The notes: generated by a model from the sequence alone, not told the origin. DNA of 64,000 bases from Aerococcus sp. Group 1 (GCF_000193205.1 NC_015278.1:930001-994000); one strand, 5' to 3'; positions 26,267-34,573 are shown, counted from the stretch's first letter. Numbers and translations: made by a program.

Positions 26267-27127
26267 TTGACAAAATTAGATTCACCTCATTTGGGGGAAC
26301 TGTTTAGAGAATTACGATTAGCAAGAGGATTGAAAATGAAAGATGTGACAAGTAGTCAGCTATCACAAGCACAGTTATCTAAGTTTGAAAACGGCCAAAC
26401 TATGTTGTCAGCTGATAAGTTAATATCTGCAATTTCTGCTATTCATATGAGTTTAGTAGAATTTGAGCACGCTTATTATCAATACGAGCCGAGTGCCTTT
26501 TTTCAGCAAGCTAAGCTAATCTCTCATTACCATTCAAGTAAAGATATTGAAGGACTTGAAAGGATGCTCATTAATTTTGAAAAATATTCTGAAAATAATG
26601 AAAGCTATAATCGACTAAATAGACTTGTTATTGAATGTGCTATTCATGATTTAAAAGTAGAGAATAAGATAAAGAAAGATGATAAAGAATTTATAGCAAG
26701 CTATTTATATAGCATCGAAGAATGGACAGAATATGAATTATATATTTTTGGTAATACACTGCATGTATTATCAAACAGTGATCTCATATTTCTTGGAAAG
26801 GGTTTTTGCAAAAGGAATTCTCTATATTTGAAAATTCCAGAAAATAAGCATCGAACTCATCTAATAATTCTAAATATTATTTTTGAATTATTGGAAAGAG
26901 GAAAATATGAAGATTCTTTTTATTTTATGAATCACTTAGATAATATTTTAGACTACCAAGACATGTTTTCACTAACTGTTCTAAATTGCTTAAAAATGAT
27001 TTTGGATTATCAAGAAAATAGAAACAATGATTTACAACTTGTTAAAAAGTATATTAGTGATGTTAACAATATGGGTTATGAAGAAGTTGCTAATTTTTTA
27101 CGTGATAATATTATTGGTTTATTGTAG
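26267..27127 (+). CDS. Rgg/GadR/MutR family transcriptional regulator
   Basis: 286 residues. The N-terminal XRE-type helix-turn-helix (about 8-62; LGELFRELRLARGLKMKDV, then SQLSQAQLSKFENGQ) is followed by a long helical, TPR-like C-terminal region, as in Rgg-family regulators that sense short peptides. The start is TTG at 26267 with AAAGGAG nine bases upstream; no better ATG is in reach. The DNA is clearly more AT-rich than the genes before and after, shared with the next two genes. It converges with the MFS gene with only 14 bases between stops. No short hydrophobic pheromone gene was found next to it. Its likely target is the methyltransferase-MFS pair, by proximity. Confidence 0.8.
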   Translation: MTKLDSPHLGELFRELRLARGLKMKDVTSSQLSQAQLSKFENGQTMLSADKLISAISAIHMSLVEFEHAYYQYEPSAFFQQAKLISHYHSSKDIEGLERMLINFEKYSENNESYNRLNRLVIECAIHDLKVENKIKKDDKEFIASYLYSIEEWTEYELYIFGNTLHVLSNSDLIFLGKGFCKRNSLYLKIPENKHRTHLIILNIIFELLERGKYEDSFYFMNHLDNILDYQDMFSLTVLNCLKMILDYQENRNNDLQLVKKYISDVNNMGYEEVANFLRDNIIGLL

Positions 27128-27141
27128 TGTAAATCATCTAA

Positions 27142-28362
27142 CTATTTCGCTATTTTATTTGTTAAAACACTAATTATTATTAAAATTAAAGCATAAGCAA
27201 TGAGACAAATATAAGCGAGTTTCAAGTTAATAGTCGATATCATAGGAAAAATAACGCTAGTTAACGGTGGTATTATTACTAAAAAGGCATTAATAACTGT
27301 GATAACCCCACCGAGTCTATCGACAGGATATTGATTGATTACATTAGCAGAAAATCTAGGAGAAACAATTCCAAGTAAAAATGCTAGACATGAATTTCCG
27401 ACCAGGATACCCCATATATTATTATATAAATAGGCCATAGCTATGATGACTATAAAGCAGTCTGATAAGATATTTATATGAAAAATGGATTGTTTCTTTA
27501 AAATATAAGTAGTTAAACTACTCCCAAGTATCATTGATAAGGTTATGATACCTGATAAGAGCGCAATTTTAAATGGATTAGAGAGAAAGTTTAATTGGTT
27601 GTTTTCTTCTATAAAGAGTGCAAATAAAGGTGTTTGTCCACCAAAAAAGCCATTGAGCATAGCTAATTGAATAAGATTAATTAACAAGCTATGATTTGAT
27701 ATAAAGGATGTTAAGTTTTCTTTTACAATTGAAAGCGTCTTTGTATTCGTAAAACTTTTTATTTTAAAACCTTGGGCTTTTAAAGATGGCTTTAGTAAAT
27801 AATATAAAAAAGCTATTAATAGAAATATTGATGCATTTATTATAGCTAGCATACTCTTGCTATAGATAGTTAGTAATAAAGACCCAGTAAAGGTTGCGAA
27901 TACGGCGACTAATTGTGTTCCTACGCTAACAAAACCTTGTGCCGTTTCCATGTCTTGAGGGGCAATCATTGTTTTAGTAAAAGGAGAAAATAACGCAGTT
28001 GCGTAATTTCCGCTAATATCTGATAAAAGGTTCATAAATGATGCTAACAGAAGCAAAAGTAAACTTTGAGGATATCTAAAAATTATACTTATGCATATAT
28101 ACATAAGCGACCTAAAAAGTGAACTCCCTATTAATTGATTTATTTTACCTTTTTGTTTATCAGCTATTACACCAAAAAATATGCTGATTAAAATTGGGAG
28201 GCTTTCAGAAATAGATACAATTAGAACAGCTAATTTACTATTGGGTAATATAATCGCTGCTGATAACATCGCAGTGTAGAACAAATTATCACCAATTTTT
28301 GATAAGAAGTTTATCCCAGTCATCCGGACAAAAAGTTTATTATTTTTAATGAAATTAATCAT
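27142..28362 (-). CDS. MFS transporter (putative efflux)
   Basis: An integral membrane protein of 406 residues with about 12 transmembrane helices in two halves, the major facilitator layout. The loop between helices 2 and 3 has FFGVIADKQKGK, a variant of the MFS motif A (G-x-x-aD-x-x-G-r/k). It resembles drug or macrolide-type efflux MFS proteins, but the substrate is unknown. The ATG has AGAGAG upstream. It lies 28 bases downstream of the methyltransferase on the same strand, so the two are probably co-transcribed. The base composition is AT-rich like the Rgg gene, suggesting transfer as a block. Confidence 0.8.
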   Translation of the reverse strand: MINFIKNNKLFVRMTGINFLSKIGDNLFYTAMLSAAIILPNSKLAVLIVSISESLPILISIFFGVIADKQKGKINQLIGSSLFRSLMYICISIIFRYPQSLLLLLLASFMNLLSDISGNYATALFSPFTKTMIAPQDMETAQGFVSVGTQLVAVFATFTGSLLLTIYSKSMLAIINASIFLLIAFLYYLLKPSLKAQGFKIKSFTNTKTLSIVKENLTSFISNHSLLINLIQLAMLNGFFGGQTPLFALFIEENNQLNFLSNPFKIALLSGIITLSMILGSSLTTYILKKQSIFHINILSDCFIVIIAMAYLYNNIWGILVGNSCLAFLLGIVSPRFSANVINQYPVDRLGGVITVINAFLVIIPPLTSVIFPMISTINLKLAYICLIAYALILIIISVLTNKIAK

Positions 28363-28390
28363 TTTTGCTCTCTTTCTAATGAATGATTTA

Positions 28391-28987
28391 CTAAAAAGCA
28401 GAAATGAATAAAATTACTTTATCCAGTTCTGCATCAATCTTGCGATCTTCTAGTAAATATCCAGTTGAATGTTCACCAAACCAAACACGAGGAGTTAAAT
28501 TTTTTATCAAATAATCTTTATTTATTAAGTGCAATAAAAAAATACCGTTATCTGATAAAATATTAGACTCTAAATTTTTAAGGATATCAATTGTTTGCTT
28601 ATCGGGTAGGTATCCAATTGAACTCTCCATGCTATAGATAAAATCATATTTTTCTATAGGCTTAAAATATTGAATATCAGCTAAATAAATTTTTCCTAAC
28701 TCTGTACTTTTGTTAGCAATAACGACAGCATCAGGGTTAATATCAACACCGTCAATGAGATAACCCTTACGATTTAATTTTTTGATATGACGTCCAGTGC
28801 CACAGCATAAATCTAAGGTATTTATTTTAGGTAACTTATTTAAATAATTTTTTTCTAAGAATTCGGATTGCAAATCGAGTTCAATATTTAATAATTTTGA
28901 ATATATTTTATAATAAGAATAATCAAAAAAATTATTTATTGGATCTGTATTGTTTTTTTCAACTTCCCTTATTTGTTCCAATTTCAT
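28391..28987 (-). CDS. SAM-dependent methyltransferase, probably truncated at the C-terminus
   Basis: 198 residues from the ATG at 28987, chosen for GAGGTG six bases upstream. The class I methyltransferase fold is plain: motif I LDLCCGTGRH at 58-67, DGVDINPDAV for the ribose-binding acidic residue, then FIYSMESSIGYL as motif IV. The protein ends abruptly after LLEDRKIDAELDKV with a short hydrophobic ILFISAF tail. Relatives with this layout usually go on for another 40-60 residues with a final strand pair, so a C-terminal truncation is likely (from memory of the family, not searched). The methyl acceptor is unknown. It lies first in a two-gene unit with the MFS exporter. Confidence 0.7.
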   Translation of the reverse strand: MKLEQIREVEKNNTDPINNFFDYSYYKIYSKLLNIELDLQSEFLEKNYLNKLPKINTLDLCCGTGRHIKKLNRKGYLIDGVDINPDAVVIANKSTELGKIYLADIQYFKPIEKYDFIYSMESSIGYLPDKQTIDILKNLESNILSDNGIFLLHLINKDYLIKNLTPRVWFGEHSTGYLLEDRKIDAELDKVILFISAF

Positions 28988-29008
28988 TTTTTCACCTCTA
29001 GTTCTTAG

Positions 29009-29037
29009 TGAATACATTAACATCAAAAATGTCTCAA
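29009..29037 (-). promoter_or_regulatory. Putative promoter and palindromic operator of the methyltransferase-MFS unit
   Basis: On the minus strand TTGAGA (29032-29037) and TATTCA (29009-29014) are 17 bases apart. The spacer holds the imperfect palindrome GACAT-TTTTG-ATGTT (29019-29033), similar in style to the GACA/TGTC boxes of ComR/Rgg-type regulators. A binding role for the neighbouring Rgg protein is inference. Confidence 0.4.
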
Positions 29038-29102
29038 TAATTAATTATTCAAATGTGAATATTTATTATTAGTAATGGGAAAAGTTCAAAAAATGATTAG
29101 CT

Positions 29103-29152
29103 AAAAAACACCTCTTCAAATGGCTTGCCTTTCCATTTTGAAGAGGTGTTTT
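29103..29152 (-). terminator. Terminator after the flavin reductase gene
   Basis: Arms ACACCTCTTCAAATGG and CCATTTTGAAGAGGTGT with a nine-base loop. The A run on the left serves the minus-strand operon ending at 29168. Confidence 0.9.
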
Positions 29153-29167
29153 GTTATATATTATGGA

Positions 29168-29737
29168 TTAAAACCCTAATTTTTCATCTTCGATCCGTTG
29201 AATTTCTTGGTAGGTTTTCGCCAAGGTAAGGGTTTCATCGACTAATTGTTCTAGGCGTAAGAGCACATCATCGGAAGAAATTTCATTAAGGGTAAAGTCT
29301 CTGGCACTCAGGTAGACATAGCGCGGTGTAACATTAGCTTTCATATAGTTCAGGATGGGTTTTAATTGCAATTCAGGAATCAAGTAGTGGCGGTTAGACC
29401 CTGATGAGGCAAAAATACCCACAGTTTTATATTCCAGGGCTTTCTCTGGTAAGAGGTCAAAGACATTTTTCAAAGAAGCCGGAATGGAAGCTTGGAAGAT
29501 AGGAGTCCCGATAAAGAGGACATCAGCATCCATGACGGTTTGAGCGACTTCCAAGGTATCTCCCTTATAATCGAGGAAGTTTCTTCCGTCGGCAAAATCC
29601 ATTTCCTTATCTAATAGGTTAATAAATTCCACTTTATGGTCACTATATTGGTCTTTGGCTAAGATATCCAGAATAGCTTTGGCAGCCACTTCAGTTTTAT
29701 GGCCCACATTGGAGCCGGATAAGACAAGTATTTTCAT
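29168..29737 (-). CDS. NADPH-dependent FMN reductase
   Basis: A flavodoxin-fold oxidoreductase of 189 residues. It has the phosphate-binding loop LVLSGSNVGHKTE at the N-terminus, GTPIFQASIPASLKNVFDLL near 80-100 and ASSGSNRH near 115. Proteins of this type reduce free FMN with NAD(P)H. The start is placed at the second of two close in-frame ATGs because AAAGGA is eight to nine bases upstream of it; the first, at 29743, is almost on top of the site. It is the last gene of a four-gene same-strand set with two luciferase-like monooxygenases, the classic partner arrangement in which the reductase supplies FMNH2. Confidence 0.82.
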   Translation of the reverse strand: MKILVLSGSNVGHKTEVAAKAILDILAKDQYSDHKVEFINLLDKEMDFADGRNFLDYKGDTLEVAQTVMDADVLFIGTPIFQASIPASLKNVFDLLPEKALEYKTVGIFASSGSNRHYLIPELQLKPILNYMKANVTPRYVYLSARDFTLNEISSDDVLLRLEQLVDETLTLAKTYQEIQRIEDEKLGF

Positions 29738-29781
29738 GATCATTTTCCTTTCTCAATGAATTAGTAAATGTTTGCTGAATT

Positions 29782-30858
29782 TTATTGGTCTGACTTGGTA
29801 TATTTTTTCACTGCGGGAATGATGGTCTCACCTAGGATGTCAATCATGTGGAGAATATCTTTAAAGGGGATGCCTCCAAAGTCAATCTGAGCGGTATAGC
29901 GCTGGTTGTTGTAGAGTTCGTGTTGGTAAAGGATCTTATCAATGATTAATTGGGGATCGCCAACCGTAAGAGCGTCACGGTAGTCTTTTCCTTGGGCAAA
30001 GAGACGCTTATTAAATCCAGTTCCATTAACCCGCCTCATCCCTGTGTCTAAGTGGGGGTAGAATTCTTTGAAGGCAGTATCCCGGTCTTCATTGACATAG
30101 AGGAAGCCAGAAGTGGTGACTGGCATGGACTCAACATCGTAGCCTTTTTCGCTAAGAATGGACCGGTAGATGTCAATGGATTGTTTAAAGTATTCCGCTG
30201 AACCGCCTAGGGTAGTAATATACATGGGAACGCCCTTGAGCGCGGCTTTGATAGCGGAGTCTGGTGGCCCACCTACCGCCCGCCAAATTGGCAGGCCATT
30301 TTTAGCTCGAGGAATGACCTCAGCGTCATGGAGAGGAGCACGATATTCGCCTTGCCAATTAACCACTTCATTTTCATTAATTTGAAGCAAGAGGTCGAGT
30401 TTTTCTTCATAGAGGGCCTCATAGTCTTTGACATCATAACCTAAGAGTTCGAAAATGCCTAAGCGTGAAGCCCGCCCGGCAACAACTTCCATCCGACCAT
30501 CAGAAATTAAGTCAATGGTAGCCGCATTTTCATAGACTCTGACGGGGTCAGAAGTAGAAATGATGGTGGCTGAAGAAGCTATTCCGATATTAGAGGTTGC
30601 TTGGGCAATGGCTGAGAGAATAATCATATGGGCTTGGGAGACAAAGTATTTTTGGTGGGATTCCCCCAAGTGGAAGATATCCACCCCGGCTTGTTCAGCT
30701 ACTTGGGCCATCTTAATAAATTGTTGGATACGTTCTTGGGCTGAGACTTCTTCCCCGGTATGGGGATTTGGCATGTGGTCACCTAAACTATAGAGTCCAA
30801 ATTCAATCCCTTGACTAGTATCAATTTGGGGAATAATGTGTGGATTTTCAATTGTCAT
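29782..30858 (-). CDS. LLM-class flavin-dependent monooxygenase (copy 2)
   Basis: A bacterial-luciferase-like TIM-barrel protein of 358 residues that is expected to use reduced flavin and O2. It has the N-terminal FGLYSLGDHMPNP strand, GVDIFHLGESHQ near 60, a phosphate/flavin loop VVAGRASRLGIFELLGYD near 140, and PIWRAVGGP near 185. It is a clear paralogue of the next gene, with the same motifs at the same spacing. The ATG follows AAAGGAG. The 32-base gap to the upstream copy supports co-transcription. The substrate is unknown, and nothing in the neighbourhood gives sulfonate or alkane transport that would point to one. Confidence 0.85.
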   Translation of the reverse strand: MTIENPHIIPQIDTSQGIEFGLYSLGDHMPNPHTGEEVSAQERIQQFIKMAQVAEQAGVDIFHLGESHQKYFVSQAHMIILSAIAQATSNIGIASSATIISTSDPVRVYENAATIDLISDGRMEVVAGRASRLGIFELLGYDVKDYEALYEEKLDLLLQINENEVVNWQGEYRAPLHDAEVIPRAKNGLPIWRAVGGPPDSAIKAALKGVPMYITTLGGSAEYFKQSIDIYRSILSEKGYDVESMPVTTSGFLYVNEDRDTAFKEFYPHLDTGMRRVNGTGFNKRLFAQGKDYRDALTVGDPQLIIDKILYQHELYNNQRYTAQIDFGGIPFKDILHMIDILGETIIPAVKKYTKSDQ

Positions 30859-30890
30859 AGATAATCTCCTTTTCTATTGTCTTTGTTTCA

Positions 30891-31958
30891 TTATTTTTGG
30901 GTATATTTCTTCACTGTGGGAATGACCTTTTCAGCGAAGAGGTCGAGGGTCCGTCTAATTTCATCAAAAGGCTGGCCGCCAAAATCAATTTCACCGTTAA
31001 AACGTTGGTGACCGAATAAGTCATACTGCATCAGCAGCTTATCAATGATTAATTGGGGGTCACCGACCATAGTTGCCGATTTAACATTTTGCCCTTGAGC
31101 AAAGGCGCGTTTAGGAAAGGCTTGTCCATTAACTAGAGGAAAACCTGCTTCCACATAGGGCCAAAATTCTTGATAGGCTTGTTGGGTATTTTCCCTAACA
31201 TAGAGGAAGCTGCCTGTTTGTACAGGAATTTCGCTAGGATCATAGCCAGCTTCTTGGGCAGCCTCGCGGAAGACCTTAATGCGATGGGCAAAGGTTTGGT
31301 TGGCTCCCGATAGGTGGGCTTGGTAAATAGGCATTCCTAGTAAACCAGCACGTCGGGCAGAATCATTGGAATTTCCAATGCCCCGCCAAATAGGAAGTTT
31401 TCCCGAAGAACGTTCACTACGAGGTTGGACCTTGACCCCATCCAGGTCAGGGCGAAATTGGCCTTGCCAGTTGACGGTTTTATTGTCATTGATTTCTTTT
31501 AGGAGGGCAATTTTTTCTTCGAAGAGTTCTTCATAATCCTTATAGTCATAGCCAAATAATTCAAATGCCCCTAGTCGGGAAGCCCGACCAGCGACAATTT
31601 CCATGCGCCCATGAGATAAGAGGTCGATGGTTACTGCATCTTCATAGACCCGGACAGGATCTAAGACAGACAGGGTAGTCACCGCTGAGCCCAGTTTAAT
31701 GGTCTTAGTTTCCCGGGCAATGGCTGAAAGAATGATCAAATTGGACTGGGAGACAAAATAGTCCTGGTGGGATTCTCCGACTTGAAAGGCATCGAAGCCG
31801 GCTTCTTCGGCCAGTTTTCCCAGTTGGATAATTTCTTCAATCCGCTCTGAGGCAGATAGTTGTTTGCCGGTATGAGGGTTAGGGAGGTTATCACCTAAAC
31901 TGTATAAACCAAATTCTAGCCCCTTAGCTTTCTTTTCTTCTGGATTTGCTCTGGTCAT
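30891..31958 (-). CDS. LLM-class flavin-dependent monooxygenase (copy 1)
   Basis: 355 residues, luciferase-like. It shows FGLYSLGDNLPNPHTGK at about 16-32, GFDAFQVGESHQ, VAGRASRLGAFELFGYD and LPIWRGIGNSN, all matching copy 2. The pair therefore arose by duplication and has diverged. They may form a heterodimer like LuxA/LuxB, or act on different substrates. The start ATG has AAGGAAG six bases upstream. The gene lies 39 bases after the MarR gene. Expression is probably controlled by that regulator through the operator at 32477-32505. Confidence 0.85.
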   Translation of the reverse strand: MTRANPEEKKAKGLEFGLYSLGDNLPNPHTGKQLSASERIEEIIQLGKLAEEAGFDAFQVGESHQDYFVSQSNLIILSAIARETKTIKLGSAVTTLSVLDPVRVYEDAVTIDLLSHGRMEIVAGRASRLGAFELFGYDYKDYEELFEEKIALLKEINDNKTVNWQGQFRPDLDGVKVQPRSERSSGKLPIWRGIGNSNDSARRAGLLGMPIYQAHLSGANQTFAHRIKVFREAAQEAGYDPSEIPVQTGSFLYVRENTQQAYQEFWPYVEAGFPLVNGQAFPKRAFAQGQNVKSATMVGDPQLIIDKLLMQYDLFGHQRFNGEIDFGGQPFDEIRRTLDLFAEKVIPTVKKYTQK

Positions 31959-31997
31959 TTGTTTCTTCCTTTCTTTTTGTGCGTATTTTCCTATCGA

Positions 31998-32450
31998 TTA
32001 CTTATTCAGGTGGTCCTGACAAACTTTGGCTAAAAGTTGGTCGAGGGTGGCTAATTCCTCATTGTCAAGAGCATTAAAAAAGCTTCGCTGGAAGTTACTC
32101 AAGTCATAGGCTATTTCTTCGTAAAGTTCTTTGCCCTTACTGGTGGGAAAGAGCCGGTGGCTTCTGCCTTGGACTTCTTTTTTGATGTAGCCATTTTCCT
32201 CTAATTTGTGGAGTAGTTGGCTAACGTTACCCTTAGTTACACAGAGTTGGATAGCGATCTCTTGTTGGTTGGTTTCCGGGTGCTCACAAATATAGGAAAG
32301 TAAATCAAATTGGGGCACATTAATCTGACAAGAGAGATCAGCTAGGGCTTGACTGGTATCTTGCAGGTTCCTCCGGTAAAGCCTTACCAGGGACTGGTAA
32401 ATATTGAGGGCGTGGTTATAATTCTCACAGCCCGACTCACTTGATGTCAT
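31998..32450 (-). CDS. MarR family transcriptional regulator
   Basis: 150 residues from the ATG at 32450 (MTSSESGCENYN), chosen for GAGGTGAG just upstream; the longer frame would extend into the operator. The winged helix is at about 45-110: FDLLSYICEHPETNQQEIA, then LCVTKGNVSQLLHKLEENG and the wing KKEVQGRSHRLFPTSKG. One Cys near the N-terminus (Cys8), one at 30-50 and one in the recognition region could sense oxidants, but this is speculation. It is the first gene of the operon with two flavin monooxygenases and a flavin reductase and is expected to repress it and itself. Confidence 0.85.
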   Translation of the reverse strand: MTSSESGCENYNHALNIYQSLVRLYRRNLQDTSQALADLSCQINVPQFDLLSYICEHPETNQQEIAIQLCVTKGNVSQLLHKLEENGYIKKEVQGRSHRLFPTSKGKELYEEIAYDLSNFQRSFFNALDNEELATLDQLLAKVCQDHLNK

Positions 32451-32476
32451 CGTACTCACCTCGTTATCAATCAGTG

Positions 32477-32536
32477 GTTTAGTTATAAACAGTTTACCAC
32501 TAAACATATAATAACAGGACTTCTGCTAGACGACAA
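32477..32536 (-). promoter_or_regulatory. MarR operon promoter with two tandem palindromic operators
   Basis: On the minus strand TTGTCG (32531-32536) and TATTAT (32508-32513) are 17 bases apart. Directly downstream lie two perfect palindromes of the form GTTTA-N4-TAAAC: at 32492-32505 and at 32477-32490, one base apart, centred 15 bases apart. Their position over the transcription start suits repression by a MarR dimer on each. Confidence 0.65.
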
Positions 32537-32577
32537 ATCATCTGCTTAGACTGTAAATATATTTTTTGAGAGTGTGA

Positions 32578-32677
32578 CAAAAGTCAAAAGAGCCCTGAAC
32601 CACTGGAGTGAACTATGGTAGATAGTTGCAAAACTATCGCACATAGTTCGTGAAGTGGACGTCAGGGCTGACTTTTG
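32578..32677. repeat. 100-bp long-stem inverted repeat element
   Basis: Nested arms pair along nearly the whole length: CAAAAGTCA/TGACTTTTG, AGCCCTGA/TCAGGGCT, CCACT/AGTGG, GAACTATG/CATAGTTC and GATAGTT/AACTATC around a short loop near 32630. It has a conserved head (GAGAGTG, GTCAAAAG, ACCACTGGAGTGAA) shared in pattern with the element at 47775. No coding potential is seen. Confidence 0.8.
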
Positions 32678-32710
32678 GAGCACGTTTTGAATAGATAGTT
32701 CGTGTTTTAA

Positions 32711-32746
32711 AAAGAGCCTGGGACTTTTGTTCCAGGCTCTTTTTTT
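32711..32746 (+). terminator. Terminator-like hairpin upstream of the pur operon
   Basis: GAGCCTGGGA and TTCCAGGCTC with a short loop, then eight T. No plus-strand gene precedes it, so it is either the tail of the adjacent repeat element or an orphan terminator that shields purE. Confidence 0.75.
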
Positions 32747-32750
32747 ACAT

Positions 32751-32763
32751 ATCGTTCGGCAAT
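32751..32763 (-). promoter_or_regulatory. Single PurBox-like site
   Basis: ATCGTTCGGCAAT read on the plus strand is the reverse of the lactococcal PurBox AWWWCCGAACWWT with two mismatches and an intact GTTCGG core. It lies about 100 bases upstream of the proposed purE -35 element. Confidence 0.4.
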
Positions 32764-32822
32764 AAGGATTAATTTAGTGGGAAATTGGCCTTAAAAATAA
32801 TATCAAAGCAATAATACGTATT

Positions 32823-32837
32823 ATGAAAACGATTTTA
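32823..32837 (+). promoter_or_regulatory. cre-like site upstream of the pur operon
   Basis: ATGAAAACGATTTTA matches the CcpA consensus at all but one fixed position. It sits inside a larger inverted repeat (ATACGTATTAT at 32814-32824, ATAATATACGTAA near 32842-32854). Confidence 0.35.
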
Positions 32838-32859
32838 TCAAATAATATACGTAAATAAA

Positions 32860-32887
32860 TTGAAATTTTAAAATTATATGGTATATT
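32860..32887 (+). promoter_or_regulatory. Putative pur operon promoter
   Basis: TTGAAA (32860-32865) and TATATT (32882-32887) are separated by 16 bases. Confidence 0.5.
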
Positions 32888-32910
32888 TTTACATGTAAAC
32901 AAGTAAATCA

Positions 32911-32944
32911 CGAATATTTAAGCTTTATTCTATACAAATGTTTG
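32911..32944 (+). promoter_or_regulatory. Inverted PurBox pair (PurR operator)
   Basis: CGAATATT (32911-32918) and AATGTTTG (32937-32944) are inverted arms 18 bases apart. Each differs by one base from the CGAACATT/AATGTTCG arms of Bacillus PurR operators, which are 16-17 bases apart. Location just before purE fits control by PurR and PRPP. Confidence 0.5.
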
Positions 32945-32964
32945 TTATTTAAGGAGGCCGTCAA

Positions 32965-33450
32965 GTGATAAAAGTAGGGGTAGTGATGGGATCTCAATCG
33001 GATTGGCAAACCATGAGTCAAGCCTGTCAGATTTTAGACCAATTTGAAGTGCCATATGAAAAACGTGTGATTTCTGCCCATCGGATGCCAGATGAGATGT
33101 TTGCTTATGCTAAAAGCACCCGTGAGCGTGGCTTGGCAGTAATTATTGCGGGAGCAGGAGGGGCAGCCCACTTACCAGGCATGTTAGCTGCTAAAACCAC
33201 CTTACCGGTCATTGGAGTGCCCGTTCAATCGCACGCTCTAAGTGGCTTGGATTCACTCCTATCCATCGTCCAGATGCCAGCCGGCGTTCCCGTCGCCAGC
33301 ACAGCGATCGGACAGTCAGGGGCTAAAAATGCTGCCTTACTGGCGGTTCAAATTCTAAGTATACAGGATGCAAAGCTCAGTCAAGCCCTGGAAGGTTATC
33401 GAAAAAATATGCGTCAAGCAGCCATAGAAAGTAGTGATCAACTTGAATAA
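32965..33450 (+). CDS. purE: N5-carboxyaminoimidazole ribonucleotide mutase
   Basis: Converts N5-CAIR made by PurK into CAIR, step 6b of purine synthesis. 161 residues, full length for class I PurE. The N-terminal [10 protein letters not shown] is the substrate phosphate-binding motif, followed by ISAHRMPD with the catalytic His, and [11 protein letters not shown] and [22 protein letters not shown], all family hallmarks. The start is GTG after AAGGAGG. It is the first gene of a twelve-gene pur operon and overlaps purK by 17 bases. Confidence 0.97.
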   Translation: MIKVGVVMGSQSDWQTMSQACQILDQFEVPYEKRVISAHRMPDEMFAYAKSTRERGLAVIIAGAGGAAHLPGMLAAKTTLPVIGVPVQSHALSGLDSLLSIVQMPAGVPVASTAIGQSGAKNAALLAVQILSIQDAKLSQALEGYRKNMRQAAIESSDQLE

Positions 33451-34573
33451 GACTATTTTACCTGGGGCAACCATCGGCATTATCGGCGGAGGACAATTAG
33501 GACAAATGTTGGCCCAATCCGCTAAAGAAATGGGCTATCGGGTAGGGATATTAGACCCGGGGCCTAATTGTTCAGCCTCTCAAGTCGCCGATTTTCATTA
33601 TGAAAATGCCTATGATGACCGCCAAGCCTTAGCAGACTTTGCTTCTCAATGCGATGTATTAACTTTTGAATTTGAAAATATCGATACTGAAGCCTTACAA
33701 GTTCTAGGTGAAGGTGCCTATCTTCCTCAGGGGGTAGACCTCCTTCATACTAGCCAAGACCGCCTCTATGAAAAACAATTTCTAGAAGCTGCGGGCGCTC
33801 AAGTCGCTCCTTATCGACCGGTCAAGACTACGGAAGATTTAGAACAAGCAGTCAGAGAATTAGGCTATCCCGCTGTATTAAAAACGCGGCGGTTTGGTTA
33901 TGACGGCAAGGGCCAACGTGTCCTCCATAGTCCAAAAGATCTGCCTGAATGTGTTGACTTACTCAATGAACAAGCTTGTGTGCTGGAGCAATGGCTGCCT
34001 TTTGCTAAAGAATTGTCAGTCATGGCTATCGGCGAACAAAATGGTCATGTGGTGACTTTCCCTGTATCGGAAAATATCCATGTCCATAACATCCTCCATG
34101 AATCCATTGTTCCGGCACGAATTTCCGCTGAGGTCAGTCAAGCCGCCCAAGAATTGGCCCATAAGATAGCTAAAGCCGGTAACTTGGTCGGTGCCCTAGG
34201 AATTGAAATGTTCTTAATGGCAGATGGAAGAATATTAATTAATGAACTGGCACCTCGCCCCCATAATAGTGGGCACTACACCATTGAAGCCTGTGACTTC
34301 TCACAATTTGACCTGCACATCCGTGCTATCTGTGGCTTGCCCTTGGCTGAACCCCAATTATTAAGTCCATCCCTCATGGTGAACATTTTAGGACAACATT
34401 TAGATAAGGTCTTAGAAGCTGCTCCCAAGCATAGCGATTGGCATTTGCATATTTACGGCAAAGACCAAGCCAAAGTCAACCGTAAAATGGGGCATGTTAC
34501 CTTGTTGCCAGAAGATATGGAAACTAGTCTTGAAAAGATCGATGATAGTGGAATATGGAAAAGGAGTAAATAA
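33434..34573 (+). CDS. purK: N5-carboxyaminoimidazole ribonucleotide synthase
   Basis: An ATP-grasp enzyme that carboxylates AIR with bicarbonate and ATP to N5-CAIR. 379 residues. The N-terminal [13 protein letters not shown] is the dinucleotide-like fold, the central region has [13 protein letters not shown] (ATP-grasp loop), and [30 protein letters not shown] holds the metal-binding residues. The GTG at 33434 is the frame start inside purE; a TTG at 33443 is an alternative. The stop codon overlaps the purC start by one base. Confidence 0.96.
   Translation: MINLNKTILPGATIGIIGGGQLGQMLAQSAKEMGYRVGILDPGPNCSASQVADFHYENAYDDRQALADFASQCDVLTFEFENIDTEALQVLGEGAYLPQGVDLLHTSQDRLYEKQFLEAAGAQVAPYRPVKTTEDLEQAVRELGYPAVLKTRRFGYDGKGQRVLHSPKDLPECVDLLNEQACVLEQWLPFAKELSVMAIGEQNGHVVTFPVSENIHVHNILHESIVPARISAEVSQAAQELAHKIAKAGNLVGALGIEMFLMADGRILINELAPRPHNSGHYTIEACDFSQFDLHIRAICGLPLAEPQLLSPSLMVNILGQHLDKVLEAAPKHSDWHLHIYGKDQAKVNRKMGHVTLLPEDMETSLEKIDDSGIWKRSK

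Noticed and set aside
29041..29100. Short hydrophobic pheromone (SHP) gene for the Rgg regulator
   Set aside because: Only very short frames occur (8 codons or fewer) and none is a hydrophobic signal peptide.
32750..32964. Purine (guanine) riboswitch in front of purE
   Set aside because: The conserved loop and junction blocks (such as TTTCTAC) are absent; only TATATGG-like bases occur.
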